A stretch of DNA of 64,000 nt, from contig SVLJ01000010.1 of assembly GCA_015067995.1 (NCBI GenBank), forward strand, positions 28,222-92,221. Reading direction: 5' to 3'. Under the pieces are notes generated by a model, which was not told the DNA's origin, made no database searches, and saw only the letters and a list, made by a program, of their open reading frames with translations. This DNA is from Oscillospiraceae bacterium (lineage in GTDB: Bacteria > Bacillota > Clostridia > Oscillospirales > Oscillospiraceae). Below, in pieces: positions 28,716 through 37,876 of this stretch (positions within the stretch are counted from its first letter, which is position 1; the number at the start of each line of letters is the position of its first letter). A program made the translations under genes and the position numbers.

Positions 28716-29570
28716 ATGTCCAAAGTTCCTGAGACAACCCAGGCTGCGGAGAAGAAGACCGACGGTAAGCTTCTCATCAAGGTCGCCGCAGCCGCTGGTG
28801 TGTTCGCCACCCTCGGCGAGCTCATCGGTACCTTCAAGTTCCCCGTAGGCCCCGGCAACTTCATCCTGCTGCCCATGATCTTCGCAATGATCATCGCCAT
28901 CATCCTCACCCCCGATGCGCTGGGCAAGAAGATCCCCTCTCTCAAGAAAATCATCGATGTCAAGGAAGTCAATCTGGCCGGCGAGCTGGTCATGTTTGAG
29001 CTGCTGTATCTGGGCGTGCCTCTGGGCATCTCCGCTGGCAAGAACATCATGCAGGTTCTGGAAGCCGGTCCCGCTCTGATCCTGCAGGAGTTCGGCAACC
29101 TGGGCACCATGATCATCGCACTGCCTCTGGCACTGGCTCTGGGTATGCGCCGCGAGGCTGTTGGCGCCACCATCAGCATCTGCCGCGAGCCCACCATGGG
29201 CCTCATCGGCGAGCACTACGGCATGGACTCTCCCGAGGGTCTGGGCGTCATGGGTACTTACATGTGCGGCAACCTGTTCGGCACCATTTTCTACGGCCTG
29301 CTGGGTTCCCTCAGCCCCCTGACCGGCCTGCATCCCTACGCACTGGCCATGGCCTGCGGCATGGGCTCCGGCTCCATGATGACCGCTTCCTACTCCTCTC
29401 TGGCAGCTGCTGTGCCTGAGATGGCGGATTCCATCACCGCATTCGCCGCCACCTCCAACGTCATGACCAACCTGACCGGTCTTTACATGGATCTGTTCAT
29501 CGCCTTGCCTCTGGTCAACATCCTGTATAAGTTCTGGAGCAAGATTCTGGTCCGGAAGAAGGAGGGCTAA
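28716..29570 (+). CDS. DUF3100-type membrane protein
   Basis: A 284-residue polytopic protein with a hydrophilic N-terminus and about eight helices, including LGELIGTFKFPVGPGNFILL and ACGMGSGSMMTASY. It resembles the DUF3100 family of putative transporters; substrate unknown. A second membrane protein gene begins three bases after its stop, so they probably work as a two-part carrier. The M20 hydrolase gene behind suggests an N-acyl amino acid or peptide-like substrate. AGGGAGGTAA precedes the ATG. Confidence 0.7.
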   Translation: MSKVPETTQAAEKKTDGKLLIKVAAAAGVFATLGELIGTFKFPVGPGNFILLPMIFAMIIAIILTPDALGKKIPSLKKIIDVKEVNLAGELVMFELLYLGVPLGISAGKNIMQVLEAGPALILQEFGNLGTMIIALPLALALGMRREAVGATISICREPTMGLIGEHYGMDSPEGLGVMGTYMCGNLFGTIFYGLLGSLSPLTGLHPYALAMACGMGSGSMMTASYSSLAAAVPEMADSITAFAATSNVMTNLTGLYMDLFIALPLVNILYKFWSKILVRKKEG

Positions 29571-29573
29571 ACA

Positions 29574-30062
29574 ATGAAGAAGATTTCTCTGGAAAAGACC
29601 ATGGACCAGCTGAAGATGCTGGTGGTCCTTGGCGTTATTACCTACATCGTTCTGGTGGTCAATAAGGCCCGCGCCGGCGGCGCCCTTACCCCCGATTATC
29701 TGATCAATCTGGCCATCGGCGTGGTCGTCATCGGCCTGATCTGCCTGCTGGGTCTGAAGATCAAGGAAGTCGTCCCCCTGAAGATCCCCGCCTTCGCATG
29801 GGCTTCCCTGCTGGGCACCGTGCTGGCCTTCCCCTTCTGGCCCTGGCACGCATGGTTCCTGAATGTCACCGGCGGCGTTGGCGCCGGCGTGGCAGGCACC
29901 GTGATCCTGGCTCTCACCGGTATCTCCATCGGCACCAAGCTGGCTGACCTGAAGAAGATCAGCTGGAGAATCGCCATTGTTTCCATCTTCGTTTTCTGCG
30001 GCACCTTCTTTGGCTCCGCCATCGTTGCCCAGATCATCATGAAGGTTCAGGGCATCATCTGA
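29574..30062 (+). CDS. Membrane partner of the DUF3100 protein
   Basis: A 162-residue protein with about five helices (for example YIVLVVNKARAGG, GTVLAFPFWPWHAWF, GAGVAGTVILALTGISIGTK). It overlaps the same transcript as the DUF3100 gene with a three-base gap. I do not recognise the family by itself; the conserved-looking GISIGTKLADLKKISWR resembles exporter helices. Most likely the second subunit of one transporter. Confidence 0.65.
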   Translation: MKKISLEKTMDQLKMLVVLGVITYIVLVVNKARAGGALTPDYLINLAIGVVVIGLICLLGLKIKEVVPLKIPAFAWASLLGTVLAFPFWPWHAWFLNVTGGVGAGVAGTVILALTGISIGTKLADLKKISWRIAIVSIFVFCGTFFGSAIVAQIIMKVQGII

Positions 30063-30079
30063 TATCCGGCAACTTTTAC

Positions 30080-30108
30080 CGGGCAGCATCAGTTACTGAT
30101 GCTGCCCG
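30080..30108 (+). terminator. Stem-loop between the DUF3100 pair and the M20 gene
   Basis: Perfect 13-bp stem (30080-30092/30096-30108) with TTA loop, weak T-tract; may attenuate rather than end transcription. Confidence 0.6.
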
Positions 30109-30138
30109 ATTTCTAATCACAAGGAGGATTGATTCTCT

Positions 30139-31455
30139 ATGGATAAGCAGCAACTGAAGCAGGCGGTCATGACCGCCATCGACGCCCGCCGGGAGGACAT
30201 CCTGTCCATTTCCCACGAGATCTACAAGCATCCCGAAACCGGTTACCGTGAGTTCAAGACCACGGAGCTGCTGGCGGACACACTGGAGAAGGAAGGCTAT
30301 GAGGTGGAGCGGGGCATCGCCTACACCGGCTGCCGCGGCAGAGCCGCAGGTGCCAAGGCCGGCCCCAAGATCGCCGTCATGGGCGAGCTGGACTCCGTCC
30401 TGTGTCCCACCCACCCCGACTGTGACGCCGCTACCGGCGCCATGCACGCCTGCGGCCACCATCTGCAGACCACCGTCATGGCAGCTGTGGCTATCGGTCT
30501 GAAGCCCGTGCTGGATCAGCTGGGCGGCAGCGTGGACTTCATCGCCATCCCCGCCGAGGAATGCATCGAGCTGGGCTATCGTGACGAGCTGAAGCGCACC
30601 GGGAAGATCACCTATCTCAGCGGCAAGCAGGAATACACCTACAAGGGCGGCTTTGACGATGTGGACATCGCCGCCATGATCCACAGCTTTGATCTGGACG
30701 CCATGGGCAAGAAGGTGGCCGCCACCAACACCGGCACCGGCTTCATCAACAAGAGCACCCGCTTCATCGGCAAGGAAGCCCATGCCGGCGGCGCTCCCTG
30801 GGACGGCATCAACGCTCTGAACATGGCCGATATTGCCATCGCCGCCATCAACACCCAGCGTGAGACCTTCAAGGACACCGACCGCGTCCGCATCCACCAG
30901 ATCATCACCAAGGGCGGCGACCTGCTGAACGCCGTGCCTGCCGATGTCCGGATGGACACCACCATCCGCGCCATGAACGTTCCCGCCATGAAGGACGCCT
31001 GCGCCAAGTTTGACCGCTGCGTCCACGGCGCCGCCATCGCGCTGGGTGGTCATGCCGAGATCTCCGACACTCCCGGCTACCTGCCCATGTTCCCCGACGC
31101 CACACTGGCAGAGACCTTCACCGAGAATGCCAAGCTGTTCTACGCCCCCGAGCAGATCTCTCCCCAGCTGGAGTCCACCGCTTCCTTCGACATCGGCGAC
31201 CTGTCCCACTTCATGCCCATCCTCCACGCCATGACCTCCGGCGTCTCCGGCGGTCTGCACTCCCGTGAGTTCCAGATCACCAACGAGGACGACGCCGTCA
31301 TCATCCCCGCCAAGATCGTGGCCTGCACCATCATTGATCTGCTGGCGGACGACGCCGCTCTGGCCAACAAGGTGGTTGCCGACTTCCAGCCCCGGATGAC
31401 CAAGGAGGAGTATCTGGCCTATCTGAAGGAAATGACCGTGGAAAAGAGCTATTGA
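30139..31455 (+). CDS. M20D-family amidohydrolase (AbgB/aminoacylase-like)
   Basis: A 438-residue dimetal hydrolase removing an acyl or aminobenzoyl group from an amino acid. HPETGYREF, MGELDSV and the metal motif HACGHHLQTT, followed by IPAEECIE (general base Glu), are all in place, with the lid domain in the middle (about 190-310). It is similar in plan to AbgB, which fits the AbgT-type transporter 1.2 kb downstream. AAGGAGG precedes the ATG; a dehydrogenase gene follows after 12 bases. Confidence 0.87.
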   Translation: MDKQQLKQAVMTAIDARREDILSISHEIYKHPETGYREFKTTELLADTLEKEGYEVERGIAYTGCRGRAAGAKAGPKIAVMGELDSVLCPTHPDCDAATGAMHACGHHLQTTVMAAVAIGLKPVLDQLGGSVDFIAIPAEECIELGYRDELKRTGKITYLSGKQEYTYKGGFDDVDIAAMIHSFDLDAMGKKVAATNTGTGFINKSTRFIGKEAHAGGAPWDGINALNMADIAIAAINTQRETFKDTDRVRIHQIITKGGDLLNAVPADVRMDTTIRAMNVPAMKDACAKFDRCVHGAAIALGGHAEISDTPGYLPMFPDATLAETFTENAKLFYAPEQISPQLESTASFDIGDLSHFMPILHAMTSGVSGGLHSREFQITNEDDAVIIPAKIVACTIIDLLADDAALANKVVADFQPRMTKEEYLAYLKEMTVEKSY

Positions 31456-31467
31456 GGAGAACAAATC

Positions 31468-32277
31468 ATGCAGAATCGTAAAATTGCCCTCTTGGGCTGT
31501 GGCAATCTGGGCCGCATCATCATGACCGGTATTCTGAACGGCACCGTGGCCGGTTATACCCCTGTGGCTGTGATGGACGTTTCCGAGGCTGCCCGGAACG
31601 CCATGGCGGAATACGTCGGCTGCAAGGCCTGCGCCAGTCTGGATGAGGTGTTGGCCTGTCAGCCCGACATCGTGGTGGAGGCCACCGCCCCCAATCCCCT
31701 GAAGGCGCTGGCACTGCCCATCCTGCAAGCCGGTGTGGATCTGGTGTCCCTGTCGGTGGGCGCCTATGCCGACGATGAGTTTGCCGCCAAGGCCAGGGCC
31801 GCCGCCGAGGAAAGCGGCGCGCACATCTACCTGCCTTCCGGCGCGGTAGGCGGCTTTGACGTCATCAACGCCGTGAAGATGATGGGCGGTCTCCATGCCC
31901 GCATCGTCAATACCAAGCCCCCCTATGCGCTCAACGGCGCTCCCATGCTCAACGGCCGCCTGCTCTCCGAAACGGAGACGGAAGAGCTGTTCCGGGGCAG
32001 CGCACGGGAGGCCATCCGCCAGTTCCCCCACAACGTCAACGTGGCCGTGGCGGTGGGCATCGCCTCCACCGGCGTGGACGAGACGGAGGTGGTGGTCACC
32101 AGTCAGCCCGGTCTGGAGCTGAACTGCCACCGCATTGAGCTGGAGGGCGTCTTCGGTGAAGCCGTCATCGACATCCGCTCCGCTCCCTCTCCCGACAATC
32201 CCAAGTCCAGCACGCTGGCAGCATGGAGCGTTCTGTCTCTGCTGAGTCGCCTGCAAAGCCATATGTGCTTCTTCTGA
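31468..32277 (+). CDS. Aspartate-dehydrogenase-like (NadX family) oxidoreductase
   Basis: A 269-residue protein with a Rossmann N-terminus (KIALLGCGNLGRIIMTG) and the aspartate-dehydrogenase C-terminal domain, including YLPSGAVGGFDVINAVK and FPHNVNVAVAVGIAS. The family oxidises L-Asp to iminoaspartate or oxaloacetate; in this setting it may use an amino acid released by the M20 hydrolase encoded just upstream. It could also be the imine-forming arm of NAD synthesis, but no nadA or nadC gene is near. Confidence 0.82.
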   Translation: MQNRKIALLGCGNLGRIIMTGILNGTVAGYTPVAVMDVSEAARNAMAEYVGCKACASLDEVLACQPDIVVEATAPNPLKALALPILQAGVDLVSLSVGAYADDEFAAKARAAAEESGAHIYLPSGAVGGFDVINAVKMMGGLHARIVNTKPPYALNGAPMLNGRLLSETETEELFRGSAREAIRQFPHNVNVAVAVGIASTGVDETEVVVTSQPGLELNCHRIELEGVFGEAVIDIRSAPSPDNPKSSTLAAWSVLSLLSRLQSHMCFF

Positions 32278-32291
32278 TCACAATGCTCCGC

Positions 32292-32327
32292 CCCGGCGGG
32301 ACAGAATTTCTGTCCCGCCGGGTTTTT
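32292..32327 (+). terminator. Terminator of the M20-dehydrogenase operon
   Basis: 13-bp stem (32292-32304/32310-32322), AATTT loop, TTTTT. Confidence 0.92.
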
Positions 32328-32485
32328 CATCTCTTTACCACACGCTCTCACTAACACTCTAATAAGCCAAAACGCACCATGGCCGTTTGTTTTTCCACGA
32401 AATACACAGAATAGGATTTTCTCCCTTTCCTTCACAGAAAATTCAAAAAAATTATGAAAAAAGACTAAAATTCTCATAAAACATA

Positions 32486-32513
32486 TTGACGAATCGTTAA
32501 TTTTTTGTAATAA
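32486..32513 (+). promoter_or_regulatory. Promoter in the 350-base gap before the AbgT-type gene
   Basis: TTGACG at 32486-32491, 16-base spacer, TAATAA at 32508-32513, followed by a leader of about 110 bases that may fold but matches no riboswitch I know. The AT-rich stretch 32340-32480 holds no supported gene. Confidence 0.5.
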
Positions 32514-32625
32514 TTTCAAATCGGGTCGCCTGTTTTCTGAGCGCGGACTGTCTCTGGCGGAGAGATACGCACTGCGGTTTGGGATGTGGAGACCACAATT
32601 AATATTTTTTATGAGGTGACATTTC

Positions 32626-34200
32626 ATGAGCAAAAAGAATGCCCCCCAGAAGACCGGCCTCCTCGATCGCGCACTGAATGCCGTCGAGCGTGCCGGTAAC
32701 AAGCTTCCCCATCCCGTAACCCTGTTTGCCTGTCTGGCTCTGTTCGTCGTGGTCCTGTCTGCCGTTTTGGCCGCCCTGGGCGTGTCCGCTACCGGTATGC
32801 TGGTTTCCGGCGGCAAGCTGCAGGAGACCACCGTTACCGCCGTCAGCCTGCTGACCCGTGACGGTCTGGCCTACATCTTCTCCAACGCAGTGAGCAACTT
32901 CACTTCCTATGCTCCTCTGGGCATGGTTCTGGTTGCCATGCTGGGCGTCGGCGTTGCCGAGCAGTCCGGTATGATCAACACCCTGCTGAAGAAGGCCGTT
33001 AAGGTCACTCCCACCAAGCTGCTGAGCCCCATGATGGTGTTCCTGGGCGTTATGTCCAACATCGCATCTGACTCCGGCTACGTTATCCTGATCCCCCTGG
33101 GCGCCATGATGTTCCGCGCCTGCGGCCGTCATCCCATTGCCGGTCTGGCCGCTGCTTTCGCCGGCGTGTCCGGCGGCTTCTCCGCCAACCTGCTGATCGG
33201 CACTCTGGATCCCCTGCTGGCCGGTATCACCCAGTCCGCTGTTACCATCATCGACCCCACCTATCAGGTCGACGTCATGGGCAACTACATCTTCCTGTGT
33301 GTGTCCACCTTCATGATCACCATTCTGGGCACCATCATCACCGACAAGGTTGTTGAGCCCCGTCTGGGCAAGTACGATCCCTCCATGGGCGAGGGTGACG
33401 AGGACACCGATCTGACCACCATCACCGACGCTGAGAGCAAGGCTCTGAAGAAGGCCGGCATCGCTGCCCTGATCTATGCTCTGATCATCGTGGTCTGCTG
33501 CGTCATGCCCAACTCCTTCTTCCTGAACGAGAACGGTTCCCTGTTTGGCCGTCCCGCTTCTCCCTTCGTCAACGGCATCGTGCTGATCATCGCTCTGCTG
33601 TTCTTCATCCCCGGTGTTGTGTACGGCAAGGCTGTCGGCAAGTTCCAGAACGATAAGCATGTTGCTTCCGCCATGTCCAAGGCCATGGCCGGCATGGGCT
33701 CCTTCCTGGCTCTGGCTTTCGTTTCCTCTCAGTTCATCAACTACTTCAACTACACCAAGCTGGGCACCATCATTGCTCTGGCCGGTGCTTCCTTCCTGGA
33801 TTCCATCAACATCGGCCTCATCCCTCTGGTCATCATCTTCGTGTTGTTCTCCGCCTTCATGAACCTGTTCATGGGTTCCGCTTCCGCCAAGTGGAACATT
33901 CTGGCTCCCGTGTTCGTCCCCATGTTCATGCTGCTGGGCTACAGCCCCGAGCTGTGCCAGCTGGCCTACCGCATCGGTGACAGCTGCACCAACATCATCA
34001 CTCCCATGATGACCTACTATGCCGTCATCATCATCTTCGCTCAGAAGTATGACAAGAAGGCTGGTATCGGCACCGTCACCGCCACCATGCTGCCCTACAG
34101 CGTGGCTTTCCTGGTGGTCTGGACTCTGCTGTTCATCATCTGGCTGCTGGCGGGACTGCCCATCGGTCTCAACGCGGGTCTGTACTATCCCATGGTTTGA
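32626..34200 (+). CDS. AbgT-family transporter
   Basis: A 524-residue polytopic carrier of the AbgT family (p-aminobenzoyl-glutamate uptake in E. coli, sulfonamide efflux in some relatives). LLDRALNAVERAGNKLPHP near the N-terminus, GVGVAEQSGM and SDSGYVILIPLGAM are typical; about 11-13 helices with hairpins. With M20 hydrolases on both sides it probably brings in an N-acyl or aryl amino acid or dipeptide. GAGGTGA precedes the ATG. Confidence 0.92.
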   Translation: MSKKNAPQKTGLLDRALNAVERAGNKLPHPVTLFACLALFVVVLSAVLAALGVSATGMLVSGGKLQETTVTAVSLLTRDGLAYIFSNAVSNFTSYAPLGMVLVAMLGVGVAEQSGMINTLLKKAVKVTPTKLLSPMMVFLGVMSNIASDSGYVILIPLGAMMFRACGRHPIAGLAAAFAGVSGGFSANLLIGTLDPLLAGITQSAVTIIDPTYQVDVMGNYIFLCVSTFMITILGTIITDKVVEPRLGKYDPSMGEGDEDTDLTTITDAESKALKKAGIAALIYALIIVVCCVMPNSFFLNENGSLFGRPASPFVNGIVLIIALLFFIPGVVYGKAVGKFQNDKHVASAMSKAMAGMGSFLALAFVSSQFINYFNYTKLGTIIALAGASFLDSINIGLIPLVIIFVLFSAFMNLFMGSASAKWNILAPVFVPMFMLLGYSPELCQLAYRIGDSCTNIITPMMTYYAVIIIFAQKYDKKAGIGTVTATMLPYSVAFLVVWTLLFIIWLLAGLPIGLNAGLYYPMV

Positions 34201-34236
34201 TCCCGGTCGGATCCTGAACTTTACGGCATAATTTTC

Positions 34237-34273
34237 GGGCCGCAGCGGAATACTCTGCTGCGGCCCTCTTTTT
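34237..34273 (+). terminator. Terminator of the AbgT-type gene
   Basis: 13-bp stem with one G-U pair (34237-34249/34254-34266), then TCTTTTT. Confidence 0.9.
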
Positions 34274-34299
34274 AAATCAATTTAAGGAGGAATTCTCTT

Positions 34300-35406
34300 A
34301 TGGCAATCGATAAGAAGGCACTGCTGGAGCGCTTCCTGGAGTATGTCCAGATCGACAGCGAGACCGGCAACGAGGGCGCCATGGCTGCCCGTCTGGTGGA
34401 GGATTTCAAGGCCATCGGCTGCGAAGTCACCACCGACGATGTCCACGAGGCTGCCCAGACCACCGGCTGCAATGTGTACGCCACCCTGCCAGGCAAGGCC
34501 GGTCTCGAGCCCATCATGTTCAGCTCCCACATGGATACCGTTGTTCCCGGCAACGGCGTGAAGCCCCGTGTGGATGCTGACGGCTACGTCCGTTCCGACG
34601 GCAGCACCGTTCTGGGCGGCGACGACAAGGCCGGCATCGTAGCCATCATGGAGGCCATGAAGGCTGCCCGCGATGTGGAGCATCGCACCGTGGAGGCCGT
34701 CATCACCGTTCGCGAGGAGAGCGGCATGTTCGGTGCCAAGAATCTGGACTACAGCCGCATCGTTTCCAAGAACTGCATCGTGCTGGACTCCAGCGGCGGC
34801 CCCAACAAGATCATCACCGCTGCCCCCGGCCAGAACAAGATCCGCGCCACCATCACCGGCCGCCGCGCCCACGCAGGTCTGGCTCCCGAAACCGGCATCA
34901 GCGCCATTCAGGTAGCCGCCAACGCCGTGGCCGCCATGCAGCTGCTGCGCATTGACGAGGAGACCACCTGCAACATCGGCACCTTCAAGGCCGAGGGTCC
35001 CACCAACGTGGTCAGCGAGACCGCTTTCGTGGAGCTGGAGGTCCGCAGCCGAAACAACGAGAAGCTGGAGGCTCACACCAAGCATCTGGTGGGCTGTCTG
35101 GAGAGCGCCTGCGAGAAGTTCGGCGCCAAGCTGGACTGCAGCGTTTCCACCAGCTATCTGGGCTACAGCCATCCCGCCGATCATCCCCTGGTGCTGAAGC
35201 TGTCCGAGGTTGTCCGTGCCGCAGGCATGACCCCCGAGCTGGCTGCCAGCGGCGGCGGTAGCGACGCCAACATCTATGGCAACAATGGCATTGACGCTCT
35301 CAACATGGGCGTGGGCATGGAGAAGGTCCACACCACCGGTGAGCAGCAGAACATCGCCGACATGGAGAAGGCTTCCGAGATCTGTCTGGAGCTGATGAAG
35401 GCCTGA
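34300..35406 (+). CDS. M20-family metallopeptidase (peptidase T-like)
   Basis: A 368-residue dimetal exopeptidase. The metal-binding HMDTVVPG, GGDDKAGIVAI (bridging Asp) and REESGMFGAKNL (catalytic and metal Glu) motifs are complete, as is the dimerisation domain with GRRAHAG. Members act as di- or tripeptidases or deacylases in the cytoplasm. It lies between two terminators, 99 bases behind the AbgT-type gene, with AAGGAGG nine bases before the ATG. Confidence 0.9.
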   Translation: MAIDKKALLERFLEYVQIDSETGNEGAMAARLVEDFKAIGCEVTTDDVHEAAQTTGCNVYATLPGKAGLEPIMFSSHMDTVVPGNGVKPRVDADGYVRSDGSTVLGGDDKAGIVAIMEAMKAARDVEHRTVEAVITVREESGMFGAKNLDYSRIVSKNCIVLDSSGGPNKIITAAPGQNKIRATITGRRAHAGLAPETGISAIQVAANAVAAMQLLRIDEETTCNIGTFKAEGPTNVVSETAFVELEVRSRNNEKLEAHTKHLVGCLESACEKFGAKLDCSVSTSYLGYSHPADHPLVLKLSEVVRAAGMTPELAASGGGSDANIYGNNGIDALNMGVGMEKVHTTGEQQNIADMEKASEICLELMKA

Positions 35407-35425
35407 TCCTTCCGCATGATCCCTC

Positions 35426-35461
35426 AACCGTCCGAACCGGCAAAGGTTCGGACGGTTTTTT
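35426..35461 (+). terminator. Terminator of the M20 peptidase gene
   Basis: 13-bp stem, GGCAAA loop and TTTTTT. Confidence 0.93.
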
Positions 35462-35523
35462 GCATATTCTCCCTGTCATCCGGGCATAATCTCCCCATTC
35501 TGATTTCCCGGAGGTCATTTTCT

Positions 35524-36327
35524 GTGAAGCTTTCCAAACTCTCCGCATTGCTCCTTGTTCTCTGTCTGCTGTGCGGCTGCACCGCCGGCGGCTACACCTC
35601 GGTATCCTCACTGGGCAGCGCGTCCATGGCCGCACTGCCTGCTGCCAGCTGGGGGCTGTCCTTCCCGGATGAGGGCGCCACCCCCATCGGCAACGCCACC
35701 ACTGAAGAGCTGGCTCGGTACAACGGCTGGTATGTGGGCGACACATCGGAAAAGGTCATCTACCTGACCTTCGACTGTGGCTACGAAAACGGCCATACCG
35801 CTGCCATTCTGGACGCCCTGAAAAAGCATGATGCTCCTGCTGCCTTTTTCGTGGTGGCTGCCATGGTGAAATCCGCTCCCGACCTTATCCGCCGGATGGC
35901 AGAAGATGGACACATCGTGGGCAACCACACCTATAACCACCCGGACATGTCTGCCATCACCGACCAAAGCGCATTTCAGGCGGAGCTGGATAAACTCTCC
36001 GACCTGTACCGGGAAACCACCGGACAGGAGCTGCCCATGTACTACCGTCCCCCCAGAGGCCTCTACAGCGAGGAGAATCTGAAGCAGGCTTCTGCCCTGG
36101 GCTACAAGACCATTCTCTGGAGTCTGGCCTACGTGGACTGGTACAACGACGACCAGCCCACCGACGAAGAGGCCTTCAGCAAGCTGCTGCCACGGATCCA
36201 CAACGGCGCCATCGTCCTGCTGCACCAAACCTCTGCCACCAACGCCCGGATTCTGGACGAGCTGCTGACCCGCTGGGAGGAAATGGGCTACCGCTTCGCC
36301 TCACTGGACGAGCTGCCTCCGCTGTAA
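35524..36327 (+). CDS. PdaA-like polysaccharide deacetylase lipoprotein
   Basis: A 267-residue secreted enzyme starting at GTG (35524) after CGGAGGTCA. The leader LLLVLCLLCGC has a lipobox with Cys19 or so, so it is tethered to the membrane. The NodB domain shows YLTFDCGYENGHT, HIVGNHTYNHPDMS and YYRPPRGLYS, as in PdaA-type muramic acid de-N-acetylases, where the second Asp of the classic TFDDG motif is replaced. Expected role: deacetylating muramic acid on the way to delta-lactam in spore cortex, or general wall modification. Confidence 0.88.
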   Translation: MKLSKLSALLLVLCLLCGCTAGGYTSVSSLGSASMAALPAASWGLSFPDEGATPIGNATTEELARYNGWYVGDTSEKVIYLTFDCGYENGHTAAILDALKKHDAPAAFFVVAAMVKSAPDLIRRMAEDGHIVGNHTYNHPDMSAITDQSAFQAELDKLSDLYRETTGQELPMYYRPPRGLYSEENLKQASALGYKTILWSLAYVDWYNDDQPTDEEAFSKLLPRIHNGAIVLLHQTSATNARILDELLTRWEEMGYRFASLDELPPL

Positions 36328-36389
36328 CCCACTTCCCTTTTTTGTCCCGGTCTGCTATACTGTAAAAAACGTATACAGCAGAAAGGCAG

Positions 36390-36899
36390 ATGAATCCCAT
36401 GCATGACGAACTGACTGAGGTGGATATCCGAAAAATGCAGGAGGAGCTGGACTACCGCATCCGGGAGCTGCGCCCCCAGCTTATCGAAGAGGTGCAGACC
36501 ACCCGTGCCTTCGGCGACCTCAGCGAGAACTACGAGTATAAATGCGCCAAGCAGGCGAAAAACCGCAACGACAGCCGTATCCGCTACCTGCAGGCCATGA
36601 TCCGCACCGCCAAGGTGATCCGGGTGGAGGAAAGCGGCGGCATCGACCTCTTTGATACCGTCACTGTCTTCCACGAAGGCATGAAGCAGGAGATGACCTT
36701 CCGCATCGTCACCACCCTGCGGCAGGATGCCCTGAAGGGACTCATCAGCAAGGAGTCGCCGGTAGGGAAGGCACTGCTGGGTCACAAGGTGGGCGAACGG
36801 GTCACCGTGGAGGTCAGCCCCACCATGAAATACGGGCTGGAGATCCGAGCCATCGAAAAGGGGCAGGATGACGACAGTCTTTCCATCAGCAGCTACTGA
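36390..36899 (+). CDS. GreA/GreB-family transcript cleavage factor
   Basis: A 169-residue protein with an N-terminal coiled coil (about 8-80) carrying the acidic tip motif [13 protein letters not shown] and a C-terminal FKBP-like domain ([20 protein letters not shown]). It would reactivate backtracked RNA polymerase. A TATACT lies at 36356-36361. Start choice between ATGs at 36390 and 36399 is open because AAAGG is only three bases from the first. A bona fide greA may exist elsewhere, since this copy is divergent. Confidence 0.85.
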   Translation: MNPMHDELTEVDIRKMQEELDYRIRELRPQLIEEVQTTRAFGDLSENYEYKCAKQAKNRNDSRIRYLQAMIRTAKVIRVEESGGIDLFDTVTVFHEGMKQEMTFRIVTTLRQDALKGLISKESPVGKALLGHKVGERVTVEVSPTMKYGLEIRAIEKGQDDDSLSISSY

Positions 36900-36931
36900 T
36901 GGTCTGCGTTCAATATCTGACAATATTTAAC

Positions 36932-36963
36932 AAAGAAGGAGCGGTTTCCGCTCCTTCTTTATT
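36932..36963 (+). terminator. Terminator of the Gre-factor gene
   Basis: 13-bp stem with TTT loop (36932-36944/36948-36960); the stem ends in TTT and ATT follows. Confidence 0.8.
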
Positions 36964-36990
36964 GCGTTTAAAGAACCTTCATGGTATATT
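36962..36990 (+). promoter_or_regulatory. Promoter of the nfo operon
   Basis: TTGCGT at 36962-36967, 17-base spacer, TATATT at 36985-36990. Confidence 0.65.
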
Positions 36991-37024
36991 GGTTTTGATT
37001 GAGCATCTTTTTCAGGAGGGTTTT

Positions 37025-37855
37025 ATGCTGCACATCGGCTGTCATCTTTCCTCGTCCGCAGGGTTTGCCGCCATGGGACGCACGGCGCTTTCCATCGGTG
37101 CGGATACCTTTCAGTTTTTCACCCGGAATCCTCGGGGCAGCAAGGCCAAGGCCATCGACCCGGAGGACGCACAGGCGCTGATGGCGCTGCTGAAGGAGCA
37201 TCACTTCGCCCCTCTCATTGCCCACGCTCCCTATACTCTGAACCCCTGCTCCGCCGCCGCGGAGACCCGGCAGTTTGCGCTGGAAACCATGGCGGACGAC
37301 CTGCGCCGCATGGAATATCTCCCCGGCCAGTACTATAACTTCCACCCCGGCAGCCATGTGGGACAGGGCATGGAAGCCGGTATCGGCCTCATCGCCGATA
37401 CCCTCAATGCCATCCTGACGCCTGAGGTGACCACCACTGTCCTGCTGGAAACCATGTCCGGCAAGGGCAGCGAGGTGGGCGGCCGGTTTGAGGAGCTGCG
37501 TGAGATTCTGGACCGGGTGGAGCTGACGGACAAAATGGGCGTGTGTCTGGACACCTGCCACGTTTCCGACGCCGGGTACGACATCATAAACGATCCCGAC
37601 GGTGTGCTGACGGAGTTTGACCGTGTCATCGGCCTTCGTCGGCTGAAGGCCATCCATCTCAACGACAGCAAAAATCCCCCCGGCAGTCATAAGGACCGCC
37701 ACGAGGTCATCGGCGCCGGGCATCTGGGACTGGAGGCGCTGTCCCGCATCACCCGGCATCCCGCCCTGCGGCATCTTCCCTTCTGCCTGGAAACCCCCAA
37801 CGAGCTTCCCGGCTATCAGGCGGAGATCGCACTTCTGCGGAAGCATTGGAATTGA
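37025..37855 (+). CDS. nfo: Endonuclease IV (AP endonuclease)
   Basis: A 276-residue TIM-barrel zinc enzyme that cuts DNA at abasic sites in base-excision repair. The metal ligands are present in order: [48 protein letters not shown] and GAGHLG. The start follows AGGAGG; the leader has a good promoter. A TSUP transporter follows 21 bases later, with no obvious functional link. Confidence 0.95.
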   Translation: MLHIGCHLSSSAGFAAMGRTALSIGADTFQFFTRNPRGSKAKAIDPEDAQALMALLKEHHFAPLIAHAPYTLNPCSAAAETRQFALETMADDLRRMEYLPGQYYNFHPGSHVGQGMEAGIGLIADTLNAILTPEVTTTVLLETMSGKGSEVGGRFEELREILDRVELTDKMGVCLDTCHVSDAGYDIINDPDGVLTEFDRVIGLRRLKAIHLNDSKNPPGSHKDRHEVIGAGHLGLEALSRITRHPALRHLPFCLETPNELPGYQAEIALLRKHWN

Positions 37856-37876
37856 CGGCAAAGGAGCATTCCTGCT

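Noticed and set aside
30076..32262. 728-residue minus-strand frame opposite the M20 and dehydrogenase genes
   Set aside because: Shadow of two clear genes, with repetitive Gly/His/Val composition and no domain.
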